NCBI GenBank assembly: GCA_964654995.1 | Contig: CAZZKF010000014.1 | Location: forward strand, 1 to 45,539 | Length of the DNA stretch: 45,539 nt | Reading direction: 5' to 3' | From: CAZZKF01 sp964654995 | Lineage (GTDB): Bacteria; Pseudomonadota; Alphaproteobacteria; CAZZKF01 | Shown here: piece by piece, positions 1 to 7,841 of the stretch | How positions within the stretch are numbered: position 1 is the stretch's first letter | Layout of the letters: each line of letters opens with the position of its first letter | The notes under the pieces: model-generated | The model's input: only the letters and a program-made list of their open reading frames with translations | Told to the model about the DNA's origin: nothing | The model's database searches: none | Position numbers and translations under genes: made by a program

Positions 1-181
1 ACGCGCCAGCCCGCCAGGCGCCGTCCGCAGCGCGATGCAGGGACATCGGGCAAGGGCGGCAACGCCGCGGATGGCCGTCAAAGCGCAACCCCTTCGGGGC
101 CGGGGCCTTTTTCGCCATGACGGCGTCAGGTCCCTTGCCCGTATTCCCTGATACGCCCTGCGGGTCCTTCTTGGGTCTCAC
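1..181 (-). CDS. Possible partial ORF at the left edge, unrecognised
   Basis: An open frame begins at a GTG (181-179) and runs off the left edge without a stop, giving about 60 codons. A GGAGG sequence stands about 8 bases before the GTG. A second in-frame ATG at 118 (MAKKAPAPKG...) could also start it. The peptide is rich in Lys, Pro, Gly and Arg and resembles no flagellar protein I recognise; it is not FliQ. It lies 45 bp downstream of fliE on the same strand. Codon use is less biased than in the neighbours, so it may be non-coding sequence. Confidence 0.25.
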   Translation of the reverse strand, partial: MRPKKDPQGVSGNTGKGPDAVMAKKAPAPKGLRFDGHPRRCRPCPMSLHRAADGAWRAGA

Positions 182-226
182 GAAAAATGCCTCCGGCAGA
201 ATGGTTCCATATGACCGTGATACGCT

Positions 227-553
227 CTAGATCGGCATCTTGATGATGTCCTGATAGGCCTGAATGATGCGGTCGCGCATCGCCACCACGGTCTGCAGCG
301 TCAATTCGGCATTGGTCGCCGCAGTGACCACGTCAACCAGCTCGGCATCACCGGTCACCGCCTGAATGGTTGCCGCCTCGCTGGCGGCAAGGCCGTCGGC
401 GGTGGTCTCGACGACATCCTTGACCAGGTCGGCAAAGCTGGTGCCGCTGCGCGCCGATGTCTCGGCGATGTCGCCGGCACCACCGCCGGCATCCCCGACC
501 CGGCCGAGAGCCTCGGCATAAGCGCGGACCGCACTGGTCGCCTTGATATCCAT
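227..553 (-). CDS. fliE: Flagellar hook-basal body protein FliE
   Basis: This is a 108-residue protein, the usual FliE length. FliE joins the MS ring to the proximal rod and is exported early by the flagellar type III apparatus. The C-terminal half carries the family signature of a helical stretch ending in AYQDIIKMPI, with ELTLQTVVAMRDRII just before it; the N-terminal part is Ala/Gly-rich and variable. ATG at 553 directly follows flgC (17 bp). It is the last clear gene of flgB-flgC-fliE, the standard alphaproteobacterial order. No anomalies are seen. Confidence 0.95.
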   Translation of the reverse strand: MDIKATSAVRAYAEALGRVGDAGGGAGDIAETSARSGTSFADLVKDVVETTADGLAASEAATIQAVTGDAELVDVVTAATNAELTLQTVVAMRDRIIQAYQDIIKMPI

Positions 554-570
554 GTTTCAGCCTCCGCCGG

Positions 571-981
571 CTATTTGTTGAGCAGCTCGATGGTCCGCAA
601 CAGCATCTGCTTCGAGGCCTCGATGGCATTGAGATTGGCCTCGTAGCTGCGCTGGGCCTGGCGCATGTCCATGGTCTCGACCAGCGGCCGGACGTTGGGC
701 AGCTTGACATAGCCCTGAGCATCGGCCGCCGGGTGCCCGGGATCGAAGCGCTTGCCGAATTCCGACTGATCGGTCCGCACCCGGTCGACCTTGACCAGGG
801 GAACGCCGAGTTCCCGGTCGAGCTGGTTCTTGAACGACACCACCTTGCGGCGATAGGGGTCCTCGCCCGGGCGGCTGGCCACCGACTGGGCGTTTGCCAG
901 ATTTTCGGCGATGATCCGCATGCGCGTGTTCTGGGCGCGCATGCCGGCGGCTGAAATCATCATCGACTTGATCAGATCCAT
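571..981 (-). CDS. flgC: Flagellar proximal rod protein FlgC
   Basis: This 136-residue protein has the N-terminal rod/hook motif (SAAGMRAQNTRMRIIAENLAN, about residues 11-31) and the matching C-terminal helix (MRQAQRSYEANLNAIEASKQ, about 105-124). Together these form the D0 coiled coil typical of axial proteins. The middle section DPYRRKVVSF is characteristic of FlgC. It assembles in the proximal rod with FlgB, FlgF and FliE. ATG at 981 is preceded by flgB 39 bp away, so the two genes are probably co-transcribed. Confidence 0.95.
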   Translation of the reverse strand: MDLIKSMMISAAGMRAQNTRMRIIAENLANAQSVASRPGEDPYRRKVVSFKNQLDRELGVPLVKVDRVRTDQSEFGKRFDPGHPAADAQGYVKLPNVRPLVETMDMRQAQRSYEANLNAIEASKQMLLRTIELLNK

Positions 982-1020
982 GGCAGCAGCTCCCTTGGCG
1001 CGACGGTCACGACCGGCGCA

Positions 1021-1425
1021 TTAACGACCCCGACCCAACGCCAGGCGAATCAGATTGATCTGCTTGCGATAGAGGTTGGAGGTAATCGAATAATCCATCT
1101 GGGTCTTGCCCATCTTCATCATCTGATCGGTGAGATCGACGCTGTTGCCGTTGGGCGCGACCTCAACCGCCTTGTCTTTCTTGCCGAGGAATTCCGACCC
1201 GCCGGCGACCTTGACGACGTGGCCGGGCTTGTCGGCCAGCATCTTCAGCCGGCCGCTGCCGGCCGCCTTCAGCAGCGCCTTGAAGTCGGGCTCCTCGAGG
1301 TCGCGGGAGATGTAGTTGGGCGTATCGGCATTGGCGACGTTCTGGGCCAGCACCCGCTGGCGCCGGTTCAGCCAGGCCATCTTCTGGGTCAGCACGGTGA
1401 GAATCGGGGTTTTGCTGAAATCCAT
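1021..1425 (-). CDS. flgB: Flagellar proximal rod protein FlgB
   Basis: This 134-residue rod protein has the N-terminal motif QRVLAQNVANADTPNYISRD (about residues 22-41) and a C-terminal region with the FlgB-type MKMGKTQMDYSITSNLYRKQ segment. The ATG at 1425 is chosen; a TTG two codons upstream would also be open, but ATG gives the usual FlgB start MDFSKTP. It is the first gene of flgB-flgC-fliE. A perfect CtrA-type box sits 71-85 bp upstream of the start, and the divergent export gene fhlB starts about 300 bp away. Confidence 0.94.
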   Translation of the reverse strand: MDFSKTPILTVLTQKMAWLNRRQRVLAQNVANADTPNYISRDLEEPDFKALLKAAGSGRLKMLADKPGHVVKVAGGSEFLGKKDKAVEVAPNGNSVDLTDQMMKMGKTQMDYSITSNLYRKQINLIRLALGRGR

Positions 1426-1495
1426 CGGCAACCGTCATGCAGTTCCGGACGGGCAGATCCCCGCATCCGGCGCCGCCATTATGATAAACGGCCTC

Positions 1496-1510
1496 TTAAC
1501 AAGGGGTTAA
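1496..1510. promoter_or_regulatory. CtrA-type binding box (perfect TTAA-N7-TTAA)
   Basis: TTAACAAGGGGTTAA matches the full CtrA recognition pattern of two TTAA half-sites separated by seven bases. The site also lies in an inverted repeat CTTAAC/GTTAAG. It is 71 bp upstream of the flgB start codon, a plausible position for an activator overlapping a -35 region. The match is seen directly; binding by CtrA is inferred from the known role of CtrA in alphaproteobacterial flagellar control. Confidence 0.7.
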
Positions 1511-1615
1511 GAAGGGGTGAAAAAAGCCGACAATTCGATCATCCGGTACTGCCCGGGGCCGGCCGCGCATGGCCCGGACCGCACCGCCATCAGGCGGGAT
1601 GCGACCAGACCCGCC

Positions 1616-1630
1616 TTAGGTTTTTGTTAA
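1616..1630. promoter_or_regulatory. CtrA-like box, one mismatch (TTAG-N7-TTAA)
   Basis: TTAG, seven bases, then TTAACC gives 7 of 8 half-site bases, and the second half-site carries the extended TTAACC form. It is about 97 bp upstream of the fhlB start and is oriented to serve the plus-strand fhlB-fliO-fliP unit. Confidence 0.45.
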
Positions 1631-1726
1631 CCCTGTTTCTTCACTATTGCCAAAGCCGTCGAGCCAGACGGTGAAGTCCGGGCATGACCCGGCGCCCCAC
1701 GGCGCCTCAAGCGAGTTTTTAAGAAG

Positions 1727-2077
1727 ATGGCGGAGATCCGCGAACATGACCCGAGGCGCCAGGCCGTCGCCCTTCAGCATGATGCCGCCAAGGACCCGGC
1801 GCCGCGGATCACCGCGGCCGGCTTCGGCGCGGTGGCCGAGCAAATCGTCCGGCTGGCGCTCGATCATGGCGTCAAGGTCCGCGAAGACGCGGACCTGGCG
1901 GAGGTTCTGGCGGCCCTCGAACTTGACAGCCTGGTGCCGCTGGATGCGCTCAGAACCGTGGCCGAAATCCTTGCCTACGTCTATCGCGCCAACGGTGACT
2001 ACGACGCCCACCGCGACGAGCTGGCGCGGATGGAGGCCCTCGCCTCTCATGCCCGCACACCATCGGACGTAAGCTGA
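1727..2077 (+). CDS. fhlB: FlhB C-terminal-domain-like protein (FhlB)
   Basis: This 116-residue soluble protein matches only the cytoplasmic C-terminal domain of FlhB/YscU export switch proteins. Residues about 13-35 (AVALQHDAAKDPAPRITAAG) correspond to the region after the FlhB cleavage site, and the end has the family motif AVAEILAYVYR. It lacks the membrane domain and the NPTH autocleavage motif. Stand-alone paralogues of this kind (FhlB, YlqH) can partly replace the FlhB C-terminal domain. It is followed after 1 bp by fliO, which supports a role in type III flagellar export. The start ATG has a weak AAGAAG upstream. Confidence 0.8.
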   Translation: MAEIREHDPRRQAVALQHDAAKDPAPRITAAGFGAVAEQIVRLALDHGVKVREDADLAEVLAALELDSLVPLDALRTVAEILAYVYRANGDYDAHRDELARMEALASHARTPSDVS

Positions 2078-2078
2078 C

Positions 2079-2411
2079 ATGGATGCGGATACCCTCTGGC
2101 GATCGTTGTTCGCCCTGATCTTTGTCCTGATTCTGATCGCCGGACTGGCCTGGGTCGGGCGCCGCTTCGGGCTGACCCCGCGGGCCGGGCGCAAGACCGA
2201 CAACCACCGCCGCCTGGCCATCGTCGAGGTTCTTCCGGTCGACGGCAAGCGACGCCTGCTGCTGCTGCGCCGTGATGACACCGAGCATCTGGTGCTTTTG
2301 GGCGCGACCAATGAAACCGTCGTCGAGACCGGTATCCAGGCCCCGGCCCGCCGGCCACAAACACCGGCGTCGGACCGCGCCCGGGCGGGCGAGGCGCGCG
2401 ATGACAGCTAG
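2079..2411 (+). CDS. fliO: Flagellar export assembly protein FliO
   Basis: This 110-residue protein has one N-terminal transmembrane helix (about residues 8-27, LFALIFVLILIAGLAWVG). A small basic beta domain follows, with the FliO pattern LAIVEVLPVDGKRRLLLLRRD and then HLVLLG. FliO is a scaffold that helps assemble the FliP/FliR export-gate complex. The tail after residue 85 is Pro/Arg/Ala-rich and variable. Its stop overlaps the fliP start by 11 bases, indicating translational coupling. FliO sequences diverge strongly, so neighbourhood contributes to this call. Confidence 0.88.
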   Translation: MDADTLWRSLFALIFVLILIAGLAWVGRRFGLTPRAGRKTDNHRRLAIVEVLPVDGKRRLLLLRRDDTEHLVLLGATNETVVETGIQAPARRPQTPASDRARAGEARDDS

Positions 2412-3180
2412 GTCCGACACCGTATCGACACGGCTGGCCGGGCGGCTTTTGCGCCTGGGTCTGGCGATTGGTGCCGGCCTTGGCCTGGTGCTGCTCGCCG
2501 GACCGGCCATTGCCCAGCAGCTCTCCCTCGACCTTGGTGAATCGGGATCGCTGACCGGGCGCGTTCTGCAGCTCATTGCGCTGCTGACGATCCTCAGCCT
2601 GGCACCGTCGATTCTGGTGATGGTGACATCGTTCACGCGCATCGTCGTGGTGCTTTCGCTGATGCGCAGCGCCATCGGCATCCAGCAGTCGCCGCCGAAT
2701 TCGGTGCTGATCAGCCTCGCCCTGTTTCTCACCGCCTTTATCATGGCGCCGACGCTGCAAACCTCGTACCGCGACGGCATCGTGCCCTATGTCAACGACG
2801 AAATCGCCGAAACGGAAGCCTTCGAGAAGGGCATCGCACCATTCCGCACCTTCATGCTGACCCATGTCCGGGACAAGGATCTGTCGCTGTTTCTCGATCT
2901 CGCCAAGGCCGAGCCGCCCAAGGACCCACAGGCAACGCCGCTGCACGTTCTGGTTCCGGCCTTCATGATCAGCGAACTGCGCCGCGCCTTCGAGATCGGC
3001 TTCCTGATCTTCGTGCCCTTCATCGTCATCGACATGGTGGTCGCCTCGGTGCTGATGTCGATGGGCATGATCATGCTGCCGCCGGTCATCATCTCGCTGC
3101 CCTTCAAGCTGATCTTTTTCGTCATGGTCGACGGCTGGAACCTGATCGCCGGCAGTCTCGTGCAAAGCTACGGCGGCTAG
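2401..3180 (+). CDS. fliP: Flagellar type III export gate protein FliP
   Basis: This 259-residue protein has an N-terminal signal peptide (cleavage expected after about residue 38, GPAIA-QQ), consistent with FliP being one of the few export-gate proteins with a cleaved signal. Family hallmarks are LTILSLAPSILVMVTSFTRI, LRSAIG-like LMRSAIGIQQSPPN, and the C-terminal MGMIMLPPVIISLPFKLIFF followed by DGW. FliP forms the central pore of the gate with FliQ and FliR. ATG at 2401 lies inside the end of fliO. fliQ and fliR are not in the window. Confidence 0.96.
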   Translation: MTARSDTVSTRLAGRLLRLGLAIGAGLGLVLLAGPAIAQQLSLDLGESGSLTGRVLQLIALLTILSLAPSILVMVTSFTRIVVVLSLMRSAIGIQQSPPNSVLISLALFLTAFIMAPTLQTSYRDGIVPYVNDEIAETEAFEKGIAPFRTFMLTHVRDKDLSLFLDLAKAEPPKDPQATPLHVLVPAFMISELRRAFEIGFLIFVPFIVIDMVVASVLMSMGMIMLPPVIISLPFKLIFFVMVDGWNLIAGSLVQSYGG

Positions 3181-3187
3181 CGCCGGT

Positions 3188-3204
3188 GACCGGCCATGCC
3201 GGTC
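3188..3204. repeat. Hairpin between convergent fliP and the TPR gene
   Basis: GACCGG and CCGGTC form a 6-bp stem with a CCATG loop just after the fliP stop, in the 199-bp space between two convergent genes. There is no T-run on either side, so it is at best a weak or Rho-assisted terminator. The remainder of 3181-3379 shows nothing recognisable. Confidence 0.3.
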
Positions 3205-3379
3205 CCGGCCGGCAGGCCAAGTGGGCACAGCCGCCGGTGCTGCAGGCTTTGCCCGGTCCCGTCCACGAACTTCCGGAGTCTTGTCGGATCATGGAAGCCC
3301 GGCCCCCGGTTCGCAGGCGCGCGATCGGCCGGGCGTTGACCCGGGCACCACATCAGCGCCTTCGGTGAGGAGGATTGCG

Positions 3380-6300
3380 TCAGTTGAGGGCGCTGATCGA
3401 GGCGCCACTCATCTCGTCTCTGTAACTCGCCAGAAATCCTTCGAAAATAGAGACATCCGCGAGTTTTTTGACAAGTTCGCTGAGCTCTACCGCATCATAG
3501 TCGAAGCGGCTGGTGATGACGTCGAAGGCGCGGGCAAAGGGTCCGTTCGCCATCAGTGCGCCATAGCGCTTCTTGACATCGGCCAGGCCTTGCGAATCGT
3601 CGTCGAGCGCCAGGCTGACGACCAGGCGAAGAACCTGATAGCGCTCATGCGGCGCCAGCGGCACCTTGGATTGCCAACGCCGGCCAAGCTGGCGCTCGAC
3701 GTGCTCGGCCAGTTTCGGCCAGTCCTGAGAGCGCCAGTAAATGTCACCGCGCAGGGCCTCGGCCTCATCGCCGGTATCACCAGCCAGCAGCTTGAGGGCC
3801 CGGTCGTAATCGCCGATCTGGGCCAGTCCCTGAACCTCGAGATAGCGCCGCCTCTGGGCAAGTTCCGGCGGCAAGCGTGGCTGGCGGGTCTCGTCGAGGA
3901 TGTCGAGCGCCTTCTGGGGCTCGCCGTCAAGCAGATAAATGACCGCCAGACGTGCCGCCACCTGGGCCTGCGGCGTGCCCTTGAGGCGATAGGTGACCTG
4001 ATGCTTGAGCAATTCCGCCGCCCGGTCCAGAAGATCGACCTTGACCAGACGGTCGACCAGATGGCGGATCATCTCGTCGCCCTGGTTGCCGATCGGCGTC
4101 AGCTCGCGAAAATCGTAATAGAGCGCCAGCGCCTTGACGGCCGGCAGCTTGTCGGCCTCGTTGCCGAGGAACAGGCGCCTGAAAATGCTGCTCATCTCCT
4201 CGGCGATCCGCTTGGTCCGTGCCGTCTTGCCGAAATAGGTGACGGCAGCGCGCAGGGTTCCGAGGCCGGCATGGTAATCGCCCTTGAGGATATAGTGGTG
4301 GCCGAGCCGGTCGAGAAGTTGCAGCTCGAAGGCATCGCCGCGCCAGGCATAGCGCAGACGCTCGAGGTTCTCGATCGCCTCGTCCAGGGTGATCGCCTTG
4401 GTCCGCAACAGCACCTCGGTGCGTGCAAACTGGGCGCGGACCCGGGTTGGCCGATAGTCGGCGGCGATCACCTTTTCGTAGGATACCAGGGCGTTGCGAT
4501 CTTCATCGAGGGTCTCGAACAGGCGCCCGCGCAACAATTCGGTTTCACTGGCATATTTCACGGGGAGCTGGCGCGTCGTCAGATCGACCAGCTCGCTGCG
4601 CGCCAGGTCGATATCGCCGACCGCCAGGGCGGCGCGGACCGCCGCCAGCCGGAACCGCGCCTGTTCGACCTCATCGTACTCCCACAGGACGTCGGTGCCG
4701 CGGGTGTAGTCGTCGAGGGCTTCCGCATAGCGCCCCTGGGCTTCCTCCACCAGCAGTCGCCACAGGGCGATGTGCGGCTCGCTGTCCAGCTTGGGGTGGG
4801 AAAGATCGCTGTCGGCTTCCCGGTAGCGGGCCAGCAGGACATTGGCGATGCCGCGCAGCATCAGGAACCGGGGATCGTCGGTGACCACCGCCGACTCGCC
4901 GGCCATGACGTTGAGCACGCCGATCGCCTCGGCGCCGCGCCCGTGGGCAAGGTAGAACCGGGCCAGCTCGCGCCGTGCCGCCTGGCGTCCGTCATCACCG
5001 GCGGTCGCCAGGGCATAGAGAAGCTGACGCTCGTTGGCGCTGAACCGGGATTCCGGCCCGCGGCCCCAGGTGGCAAAATCGATCAGACGGTCGGCTTGCG
5101 TCGTTTCGGCCGGCGCCGACTGGGCCGAAACATAGGCATCTGCATCCATGTCCCCAGTTTGCCCCGACTGCCCTTTATCGGGCTTTGCCGAGGTCTCGGC
5201 GAGGCTCAGAAAGTCGGCGCCCGAGACGGTGATGCCAGCCGCCTGAACATCGACCACGACGGCATCCGACAGCGGTACGACGGCCAGCCCCTGAGGGCTC
5301 GGCAACAGCCGGAAGTCGGCATAGCGCCGGTCGCGGACCAGGCCGTGTCCGGACTCATGCAAGGGAACCGCCACCACCAGATCACCGATTTCCGGATCAA
5401 CGAAAGCCACCTGCTGCCCGGCTTGCGTGGCCGGAATGTAGATGCGGGTGGCGAGGTTCTTCTGGTTGCGCCGGCGGATCTCGATCGGCACCCGGGGTGA
5501 TACCGGACGATTGATGAGATCGATGCGCCAGACGCCGGCCTGGAGACTGACCGCGACCTCGCGCGCCTCCTTGAGCCGGAAGCGCAGAATCGTGGCCGTG
5601 GCGGTGGAAAAATCCCCGGCCGGATCAAGGATCAGGCGATTGAGCGGATTGAGCGCCCGCAGATCGACAACGCCGGCGGTACCGAAGATCACCCAAAGGT
5701 AGCCGGCCCGCACAAACACCGCGGCCGGCACCGATTGCGGCCAGGGGAAGCCGAGCCGCAAACCGTCCTGCAATTGCTTCACTTGCAGGGAGATCCGGGT
5801 CAGTGTTGCGGCTGCCGGATCGAAGATCGGCGAATTGATTTCGCTGGCGATGGTTCCTGCGTTCTCTGGCCTGGTCACCGTGGTCGGGACCGCCGAGGGC
5901 GCCGGCTCGGGAACCGCCGAGGGTAACGGGCGACCTGCGTTTGCCCGCGCCACCGCGGCCGGCTGCGGTCTGTCCAGCAGGGGCGGCAGGTCGGCGCCGA
6001 CGTTTCCGGCCATGAAATCGATCACCACCCGGGTGCCGATATAGAAATCGCGTGGCGGCGTCGCCGTCGTCTGCACGAAGGTGATGGCGACACCGTCGCT
6101 GTCCTTCGATCGCCGGACGCCTTTGATCTGCGGCGCCTTGTCCTTCAGGATGCCGTCGATATCGATGGCATCGCGGGTCTTGAAGCGCACCTCGACGCGC
6201 GACCCGTCGTGGCGCACCGTGTAGGGCACGCGCTGGGAGAAGGCGAAGACGACGCGGGTAAATCCGGGGTGGGTGCCGACCCGGGCGCTGATTGTGCGCG

Positions 6301-6406
6301 CCACCGCCGGACCGGCGGCGAGGCTGGCGCCGACCGCCAGAGCGAGAGCAAGGGCGAAAGCCCAAACCCGTGGCCCCGGGCCTGTCTGCGCCCGGCTAGT
6401 CGGCAC
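3380..6406 (-). CDS. Large exported TPR protein with AMIN-like N-terminal domain
   Basis: This protein of about 1008 residues has a signal peptide (residues 1-36, ending AGPAVA). A beta-rich domain follows (about 40-130, VGTHPGFTRVVFAFSQR...VEVRF...), resembling AMIN-type peptidoglycan or envelope-binding domains. A Pro/Ala linker, a second beta-rich section and then many TPR-like helical repeats (about 430-960; for example YAEALDDY, EARRELARFYLAHGR-like segments) complete it. A GTG at 6406 is preferred to one at 6418 because GGAGG sits 5 bases before it; it overlaps the upstream MotB-like gene by 11 bases. The location implies an envelope role in motor assembly or stator anchoring. No enzymatic motif is visible and the precise function is unknown. 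Confidence 0.75.
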   Translation of the reverse strand: MPTSRAQTGPGPRVWAFALALALAVGASLAAGPAVARTISARVGTHPGFTRVVFAFSQRVPYTVRHDGSRVEVRFKTRDAIDIDGILKDKAPQIKGVRRSKDSDGVAITFVQTTATPPRDFYIGTRVVIDFMAGNVGADLPPLLDRPQPAAVARANAGRPLPSAVPEPAPSAVPTTVTRPENAGTIASEINSPIFDPAAATLTRISLQVKQLQDGLRLGFPWPQSVPAAVFVRAGYLWVIFGTAGVVDLRALNPLNRLILDPAGDFSTATATILRFRLKEAREVAVSLQAGVWRIDLINRPVSPRVPIEIRRRNQKNLATRIYIPATQAGQQVAFVDPEIGDLVVAVPLHESGHGLVRDRRYADFRLLPSPQGLAVVPLSDAVVVDVQAAGITVSGADFLSLAETSAKPDKGQSGQTGDMDADAYVSAQSAPAETTQADRLIDFATWGRGPESRFSANERQLLYALATAGDDGRQAARRELARFYLAHGRGAEAIGVLNVMAGESAVVTDDPRFLMLRGIANVLLARYREADSDLSHPKLDSEPHIALWRLLVEEAQGRYAEALDDYTRGTDVLWEYDEVEQARFRLAAVRAALAVGDIDLARSELVDLTTRQLPVKYASETELLRGRLFETLDEDRNALVSYEKVIAADYRPTRVRAQFARTEVLLRTKAITLDEAIENLERLRYAWRGDAFELQLLDRLGHHYILKGDYHAGLGTLRAAVTYFGKTARTKRIAEEMSSIFRRLFLGNEADKLPAVKALALYYDFRELTPIGNQGDEMIRHLVDRLVKVDLLDRAAELLKHQVTYRLKGTPQAQVAARLAVIYLLDGEPQKALDILDETRQPRLPPELAQRRRYLEVQGLAQIGDYDRALKLLAGDTGDEAEALRGDIYWRSQDWPKLAEHVERQLGRRWQSKVPLAPHERYQVLRLVVSLALDDDSQGLADVKKRYGALMANGPFARAFDVITSRFDYDAVELSELVKKLADVSIFEGFLASYRDEMSGASISALN

Positions 6407-7121
6407 GTCCGCCTCCACGATAGCGGGTCTCGCCGATCAGAATCTCGACCGGCCCTGTCACCTGCCGGCCGGGCACATCGGTGCGGCTGTCGAATGTGTC
6501 GCTGTAGTGGGCGGTGCCGCGGACCAGAACATGGATGTCGCGGGCATAGCCGCCGGCCCGGATCTCGTGGGCCAGACGGATCGCCCGGGCCAGCGCCTGG
6601 CGCCACATGTAGGAGCCCTCGCCGTCGCTGGTGGTGGCGCGGCCGGCGGGCAGGCTGACGACGATCTGGTTGCTGACCGGGCGCAGCAGCTCGCCGAGCT
6701 CGCGCGCCAGGGCGCGGCTTTCGGGGGCGCCGACATTCCCCCCCGATCCGTACAATGCCGGCCCGGGGATCGACAGTACCAGGCGTTCTTCCTCGCGCCG
6801 CAGCGTCAGCCCGGCGAGGCTTGGATCGTCGGCGATCTTGGCCTCGAGAAGGTTGTTGAGATAATCGAGATTCATCGCCCGCGGCCGCCAGATACGGGCC
6901 GATTCGGCATCACTGTCGGAGGCCGGCACGGTGCGCGGGCGGGCCGGATTGAGCTTCTTGGTAAAGGTGCTGACCACCGCCTGCCAGCCTTCCACCTGCA
7001 CCGAGTTCATCGAGAACAGCAGCACGAAAAAGGCCAGCAGCAGGCCGACGACATCGGCGAAGATGATCATCCACATGTGCTGCGGCGGGCGGTAGCCGCC
7101 ATGGTCGTCATGCCGGCTCAT
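6396..7121 (-). CDS. MotB-like flagellar motor protein (membrane Asp retained)
   Basis: This 241-residue protein starts with a basic/His-rich cytoplasmic segment and then one MotB-type transmembrane helix, WMIIFADVVGLLLAFFVLLF (about 17-36). Asp23 occupies the position of the proton-binding Asp of MotB. The periplasmic part (about 60-235) is only distantly like the OmpA/MotB peptidoglycan domain (AGRATTSDGEG, RALARAIRLAHEI). It is separated by 1 bp from a second MotB-like gene and overlaps the TPR gene. No motA is present here, so stator function with a distant MotA is possible but unproven. Confidence 0.75.
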   Translation of the reverse strand: MSRHDDHGGYRPPQHMWMIIFADVVGLLLAFFVLLFSMNSVQVEGWQAVVSTFTKKLNPARPRTVPASDSDAESARIWRPRAMNLDYLNNLLEAKIADDPSLAGLTLRREEERLVLSIPGPALYGSGGNVGAPESRALARELGELLRPVSNQIVVSLPAGRATTSDGEGSYMWRQALARAIRLAHEIRAGGYARDIHVLVRGTAHYSDTFDSRTDVPGRQVTGPVEILIGETRYRGGGRAD

Positions 7122-7122
7122 G

Positions 7123-7827
7123 TCAAAGCCCTGCCCCGTCTGCCGGCGCTTCCAGATCGGATATGCGCCGGGCGAGAAAACTCAGGCGGATGTTGCCGGC
7201 ATCTCCGACCGCCAGCCCGACCATGATCGAGTCCGTCGGCACCTCGCGCCCGGTAAAGGCTTCGGCCAGAGCCGCCGCCCGCATCACCGCGAGATTCTGC
7301 GACAGGTGCTCCGGGTTCGGCAGTTCCGATCCGACGCCGACGGCGAAGCGCACCTCGTTGCGGCGCCCGGCAACCGAGGTCTTGAGGAGCTCCGCCAATT
7401 GCTCGAACAGGGCCGCGCGTTCCGGCCGCAGCGACGGGCTCAGCGGGGCGAACAGGAAGGACTCCGGCAGGATCACCTCGATCGTATTGCCGTCGCGGGT
7501 GGCGGCAAGGCCGGGCACGTCGATCAGGCTTTCGAAGGCGCGGTAGACCTCTTCCAGAAAATCCGCATTGCCTTCGACCTCGGTGCTGTCCGAGAGAATG
7601 TCGATCAGTTCGCTGCGTGGCTGCCGGATCGGGCGAAAGGTCGCATTGACGCTGCCGAGCGCCGCCTCGACACGGGCCCGGTCCTCATTGGAAATGGCGT
7701 TGAGGACCACGAAAAAGGCCAGCAGAAGGAGATAGATCGACAGGAAAATGACAACCGTCGGGTTGACCGGCGGCGTGCGCGTCGGCGGCTCTTCGTGGGG
7801 GCCGATGTCGTCGTGGAACATGCCCAT
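7123..7827 (-). CDS. Second MotB/OmpA-like protein lacking the membrane Asp
   Basis: This protein of about 234 residues has one N-terminal transmembrane helix (NPTVVIFLSIYLLLLAFFVV, about 22-41) laid out as in MotB, but the FAD motif is replaced by FLS. No acidic residue lies in the helix, so it cannot conduct protons as MotB does. The C-terminal half resembles OmpA/MotB domains (SPSLRPERAALFEQLAELL, then NLAVMRAAALAEAF about 175-190). A TTG at 7845 would overlap the cheZ stop as TTGA; ATG at 7827 or 7821 is better, with GAAGG upstream. A structural or PG-anchoring partner of the following MotB-like protein is inferred. Confidence 0.7.
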   Translation of the reverse strand: MGMFHDDIGPHEEPPTRTPPVNPTVVIFLSIYLLLLAFFVVLNAISNEDRARVEAALGSVNATFRPIRQPRSELIDILSDSTEVEGNADFLEEVYRAFESLIDVPGLAATRDGNTIEVILPESFLFAPLSPSLRPERAALFEQLAELLKTSVAGRRNEVRFAVGVGSELPNPEHLSQNLAVMRAAALAEAFTGREVPTDSIMVGLAVGDAGNIRLSFLARRISDLEAPADGAGL

Positions 7828-7841
7828 GCCCTTCGGATCCG

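Larger units (their letters stand above)
1426..1726. promoter_or_regulatory. Divergent flagellar control region (flgB / fhlB)
   Basis: This 301-bp gene-free stretch separates flgB (minus) from fhlB (plus). It contains two CtrA-like boxes, listed separately, and AT-rich patches that stand out from the GC-rich surroundings. I could not place a convincing -24/-12 (GG-N10-GC) element for either direction. Promoters for both units must lie here because the genes are divergent. Confidence 0.7.

Noticed and set aside
90..112. Terminator-like CCCC-TTC-GGGG followed by a T-run near the left edge
   Set aside because: The stem is only 4 bp and the T-run is 8 bases away, so it does not form a convincing intrinsic terminator.
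1426..1500. Sigma-54 element upstream of flgB (TGGCGGCGCCGGATGC on the minus strand)
   Set aside because: The GG to GC spacing is 11 rather than 10 and the rest of the consensus is absent.
3221..5500. 759-codon plus-strand frame opposite the TPR gene
   Set aside because: It is a shadow of the TPR protein: no signal, domain or plausible start, and the minus-strand protein has a signal peptide and repeat structure.
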